A stretch of 64,000 nucleotides of DNA from Flavobacterium frigidarium DSM 17623 (GTDB lineage Bacteria > Bacteroidota > Bacteroidia > Flavobacteriales > Flavobacteriaceae): NCBI RefSeq assembly GCF_000425505.1, contig NZ_AUDO01000001.1, positions 310,001-374,000 on the forward strand, written 5' to 3'. Shown piece after piece: positions 60,914 through 64,000 of the stretch (position 1 is its first letter; the number at the start of each line of letters is the position of its first letter). A program made the position numbers and the translations under genes. The notes below the pieces were generated by a model, which searched no databases, was not told the DNA's origin, and worked only from the letters and a program-made list of their open reading frames with translations.

Positions 60914-62258
60914 ATGCTTTATTATGTATTAATTTGTAAACTTGTATCGGCCCTACCCACGATATTAATAATGCTAAAAATACTTGTGATATAGCCACTC
61001 CGTTTAAGCCCCAAGTCTTACATAAATAAACGGTAAGCGGTATATTTAGTACTCCAACCGCAATTGAACAAATCAACTGCAATTTTATCTTGTTAAAGCC
61101 GTAGATTAAGGTTGAATGTAAAGAATTCCACATATTACAAATTTGCCAAATACCCATTAAAATTGTTAATTGAAAAGGAATTATGACTGAAGTACCAAAC
61201 CATAAATTGTATAAAAAAGAAGAAATTAAAACTAGAATAATAGCTAATAAGACAAAAAAAGAAAAGCTAAAATATAATTTCTTTTTTACTACTTTCATCC
61301 ACGCATAATCTTTAAGTACGCTAGCTTCAATAAAAGCACTCCACATGGGGGTCAATATTATAGTAAAACCCATTCCTAAAACAGACATGTATTTAAATGC
61401 TAAATTATAAATTGTTACATCCAGTGGAGAAAGTGTCTTCGTAATTATTATATTATTAGTTTCGTAATAAACAATTGCAATAATTTGCAAGACAAAAAAC
61501 TTAATTCCTATTTTTAATAAATCACTAGTATATTTAAAGTTAACATCTTTAAAACTTGGTGTATATTTTTTTAGAGAAGTACTAAACAAATACACTGAGA
61601 ATACGAGCAGCACAGAAGAGTTGACTCCTCCTAGCACCAAACTTAAATTAAAGAGCGAACCTGTAGTTGTTTTTGTTAAAATAATGATACCCCCTAAAAT
61701 CAGTAATTGACTAATAACATTAATTACCGATGTGATAACAGGTTTTTGTATTGAATTTAAAATCGTATTTAATAACCCTAAAATAAATTGAAAAGCAAAT
61801 GTAGTTAACACTATAAAAATAACAGGATATAATTCGATATTCTCTGTTGAACTAACATTTAAAAATGAATTCCAATTTACAAATTTTGATACAACAATAG
61901 CGATCAACCAAATGCTAATAATGATGAGCATCATAATAGCATAAGTTGTACTAACATAAATTTTAGCTAATTTTACATTTCCGTGCGCAACAGCTTCTAC
62001 AAATTTATTTCTGAGACCATTTCCAAAACCAACATCAAAAAAACTCAGCCATCCAACAACCGATGAAATAGTCACCCAGACCCCATACTGATAGGGAGAA
62101 ATATAATCAATTGTTAGAGGAACAACTACTAGACTTAAAATAATACTAACTCCTTTTAGAAAAAAAGAGCCAATTATGTTGGCCTGAATATTTTTTGATC
62201 TATCCTTGTTACTGAAATACTTATTGATGTAACCAAAACTAAATTTATTTAACATCAA
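60894..62258 (-). CDS. oligosaccharide flippase (Wzx-like)
   Basis: The 454-residue polytopic protein has about twelve to fourteen helices and the polysaccharide-biosynthesis-protein N-terminus ANIIGSFFLKGVSIILSLVV with YGVWVTISSVVGWLSFFDVG (the usual G-F/D helix 2-3 loop). It should flip undecaprenyl-linked repeat units to the periplasm for the EpsG-like polymerase. It overlaps the GT4 gene and the aminotransferase gene (14 bp). Confidence 0.9.
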   Translation of the reverse strand: MMLNKFSFGYINKYFSNKDRSKNIQANIIGSFFLKGVSIILSLVVVPLTIDYISPYQYGVWVTISSVVGWLSFFDVGFGNGLRNKFVEAVAHGNVKLAKIYVSTTYAIMMLIIISIWLIAIVVSKFVNWNSFLNVSSTENIELYPVIFIVLTTFAFQFILGLLNTILNSIQKPVITSVINVISQLLILGGIIILTKTTTGSLFNLSLVLGGVNSSVLLVFSVYLFSTSLKKYTPSFKDVNFKYTSDLLKIGIKFFVLQIIAIVYYETNNIIITKTLSPLDVTIYNLAFKYMSVLGMGFTIILTPMWSAFIEASVLKDYAWMKVVKKKLYFSFSFFVLLAIILVLISSFLYNLWFGTSVIIPFQLTILMGIWQICNMWNSLHSTLIYGFNKIKLQLICSIAVGVLNIPLTVYLCKTWGLNGVAISQVFLALLISWVGPIQVYKLIHNKAYGIWSK

Positions 62259-63381
62259 ATGCAGCGTTTACACATTTAGATATATTTATAGCATCTTTTT
62301 CCTCTAATTCGTAAAAGAGAGGCAAACGCAACAAACAGTCTGTAAATTTATCAGAGTTTGACAATACTCTTCCATCATGCTTGTGATAATAATACGGACT
62401 TGAATGAAGAGAAATATAATGAAAAACAGCATTGTAGCCGTTTTCTTTTAATTTTGCAATTAATATATTTCTATGTTCTATACTTGGCATTTCAATATAA
62501 AACATATGTCCGTTATTAGATGCATAATTCGGTAATAGTGGAAGCTTTACTAATTCATTAGCTATAATATTTTGATAATAGCAATCATGCAAAAACTTTC
62601 TCTTATCTTGTATTAGCGCTAGATTCTCAATTTGAGCCCACAGAAACGCGGCAATGATTTCCGAGGGTAGAAAAGACGAACCCGTATCTACCCAGCCGTA
62701 CTTATTTACTTCTCCTCTGAAGAACTCAGCTCTATTCGTTCCCTTTTCCCAAACAATTTCAGCTCTACTGACAAATCTATCATCATTTATAGTTAGCATT
62801 CCTCCTTCGCCTGAAATAATATTTTTTGTTTCATGGAAAGAAAAAGCCGCAAGATGCCCAATTGAACCCAAGGCTCTTTTTATTCCATCTTTGCCCGTAT
62901 AATAACTATCTATTGCCTGTGCAGCATCTTCAATAACTAATAAATTATACTTATGTGCTAATTCCATTATTTTGTCCATATCACAAGCGACTCCAGCATA
63001 ATGAACTGGAACTATTGCCTTTGTCTTAGCCGTAATTAATGCTTCAATTTTATCCGCATCGATATTTGGATTATTCTCATAAGAATCAGCAAAAACAACT
63101 TTAGCTCCCTGACGCACAAAAGCTATTGCAGTAGAGACAAATGTAAAACTAGGAACTATAACTTCATCCCCGGGTTCGATATTAGCTAACATTGCAGCCA
63201 TTTCCAGCGCATCTGTACAAGATGTGGTAAGCAAACTCTTTTTAAACCCATAAGTTTCTTCAAAGAATTTCTGACATTTTTGAGTGTATTTTCCATTCCC
63301 AGAAATTTTACCCGAATTTACCGCATCATAGATATAATGGGTTTCTTTCCCTGTTAAGAAAGGTTTATTAAATGGTATCAT
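62245..63381 (-). CDS. wecE: dTDP-4-amino-4,6-dideoxygalactose-type aminotransferase
   Basis: The 378-residue DegT/DnrJ/EryC1 PLP aminotransferase begins IPFNKPFLTGKETHYIYDAV, with DEVIVPSFTFVSTAIAFVRQ near 74-93, VIEDAAQAIDSYY near 151 and SFHETKNIISGEGGM (PLP Lys) near 183. This matches WecE/RffA, which transaminates dTDP-4-keto-6-deoxyglucose (RmlB product) to a dTDP-4-amino-4,6-dideoxy sugar. A related specificity is possible. It lies 5 bp downstream of an acetyltransferase gene likely to N-acylate that amine. Confidence 0.88.
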   Translation of the reverse strand: MIPFNKPFLTGKETHYIYDAVNSGKISGNGKYTQKCQKFFEETYGFKKSLLTTSCTDALEMAAMLANIEPGDEVIVPSFTFVSTAIAFVRQGAKVVFADSYENNPNIDADKIEALITAKTKAIVPVHYAGVACDMDKIMELAHKYNLLVIEDAAQAIDSYYTGKDGIKRALGSIGHLAAFSFHETKNIISGEGGMLTINDDRFVSRAEIVWEKGTNRAEFFRGEVNKYGWVDTGSSFLPSEIIAAFLWAQIENLALIQDKRKFLHDCYYQNIIANELVKLPLLPNYASNNGHMFYIEMPSIEHRNILIAKLKENGYNAVFHYISLHSSPYYYHKHDGRVLSNSDKFTDCLLRLPLFYELEEKDAINISKCVNAAFDVK

Positions 63382-63386
63382 ATATT

Positions 63387-64000
63387 TTATCTTATAAATC
63401 TACAGGGATTACCTACATACAATCCTGCACTTGTTATATTTTTAATCACTACAGCACCACCTCCTATTTGGGTTTTAGAAGTAATGGTAACGTTGTCTAT
63501 AATTGTCGCATTAATTCCTATAATACAGGAATTCTCAACTTTGACAAATCCGGCCAATGCAACTCTAGGTGACAAAAAACAATGTTCCCCTATCGTTGTA
63601 TCATGTGCTATCGTGCATCCTATATTAAGAATCGAGTTTTTTTCAATAACAACATTAGCGTCAACAATACATCGAGGATAAATAACACACCCAGCACCAA
63701 CAATTGCCGACTCGTCAACCCAAGAGGATGAATGAATTATTTTTCCAAAAGGGATTACATCAATGAATCTATCAAATAATTCCTTTTTTTTAGTTAAATG
63801 ATTATAACCTAAGGCTATGATCATTTCATCGAAAGATTTATTTGCAAATTCTTGCTCAATACGAATGCTATTACCCAAAATTTCAAAACCATCTCTTAGC
63901 TTATCTGATGTAAAATCATCAAAATAAACTATATTATCATAATGATGGTCTGCAACAGCATAATGTGCAATTTGCTGGCCAAGATGTCCAGAACCAAGTA
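63387..64000 (-). CDS. NeuD/PglD-like sugar O/N-acyltransferase, 5' end cut by window edge
   Basis: The minus-strand frame stays open from the stop at 63387 to base 64000, so the gene starts outside the window. The visible N-terminal part carries GSGHLGQQIAHYA, a Rossmann-like PglD/NeuD N-domain motif. The C-terminal part is a left-handed beta-helix of hexapeptide repeats (IVGAGCVIYPRCIVDANVVI, ISKTQIGGGAVVIK). A TTG at 63878 is internal, not the start. Next to the WecE-type aminotransferase it probably acetylates the 4-amino sugar nucleotide. Confidence 0.85.
   Translation of the reverse strand, partial: LGSGHLGQQIAHYAVADHHYDNIVYFDDFTSDKLRDGFEILGNSIRIEQEFANKSFDEMIIALGYNHLTKKKELFDRFIDVIPFGKIIHSSSWVDESAIVGAGCVIYPRCIVDANVVIEKNSILNIGCTIAHDTTIGEHCFLSPRVALAGFVKVENSCIIGINATIIDNVTITSKTQIGGGAVVIKNITSAGLYVGNPCRFIR

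Noticed and set aside
63372..63681. Plus-strand frames over the acetyltransferase gene
   Set aside because: They are antisense to a clear hexapeptide-repeat protein and have no recognisable product.

Overview
The window looks like a chromosomal segment of a Flavobacterium-like member of the Flavobacteriaceae (Bacteroidota). The evidence is low GC, almost no Shine-Dalgarno sites, several promoters matching the Bacteroidota TTTG-N19-TAnnTTTG form, and lineage-typical families: an Oar-type TonB receptor, DUF4105, DUF5808, DUF4369, DUF547, and a DUF1800/DUF1501 pair. No prophage, CRISPR array, plasmid gene or intact transposase is visible.

Left part (1-20 kb): a partial conserved protein, a peroxiredoxin-like protein and a DUF748 protein lead into a distinct block. 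That block is a TonB-dependent receptor, a secreted nucleotide pyrophosphatase/phosphodiesterase-type enzyme and a Crp-like regulator. It lies between two direct copies (about 90% identical over about 216 bp) of the 3' half of an HxlR regulator gene. One copy is a truncated pseudogene; the other is the intact gene, divergent from a glyoxalase-like gene. Then come DUF2721, a second outer-membrane receptor, the DUF1800/DUF1501 pair, an EamA transporter, a DoxX-like protein, a TIGR03643 protein, an M61 peptidase and a DUF4369 lipoprotein.

Middle part (20-40 kb): two identical tRNA-Thr(TGT) genes, each with its own near-perfect promoter and terminator. Housekeeping and metabolic genes follow: manA, a Bcp-type peroxiredoxin, queD-like, idi, GNAT, quinone oxidoreductase, a FAD dehydrogenase. 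Next is a five-gene cluster on two strands (DUF547, PlsC-like acyltransferase / GT2 of TIGR04283 type, SDR, two-domain VOC protein). It is followed by recQ (zinc cysteines missing), then a kdsD-tatC-CMD-lptB-DUF5808 run, GH25, pssA and a DUF4105 membrane protein.

Right part (40-64 kb): one large surface-polysaccharide locus, all on the minus strand and continuing past the right edge. In transcription order: NeuD-like acetyltransferase, WecE-type aminotransferase, Wzx flippase, GT4, GT2, GT8-like, another GT, an EpsG/Wzy-like polymerase, a GT-B-like protein, GT2, a secreted beta-helix protein, GT4, a WbpV-like epimerase, rmlC, rmlD, rmlB, a dead four-helix-bundle gene, rmlA, a WbpL/WecA-like initiating transferase, a WbpM-like dehydratase, then an MBOAT/SGNH-like pair. 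The locus can plausibly supply dTDP-L-rhamnose, a dTDP-4-amino-4,6-dideoxy sugar and a UDP-QuiNAc/FucNAc-type initiating sugar to a Wzx/Wzy-assembled, probably O-acylated polymer.
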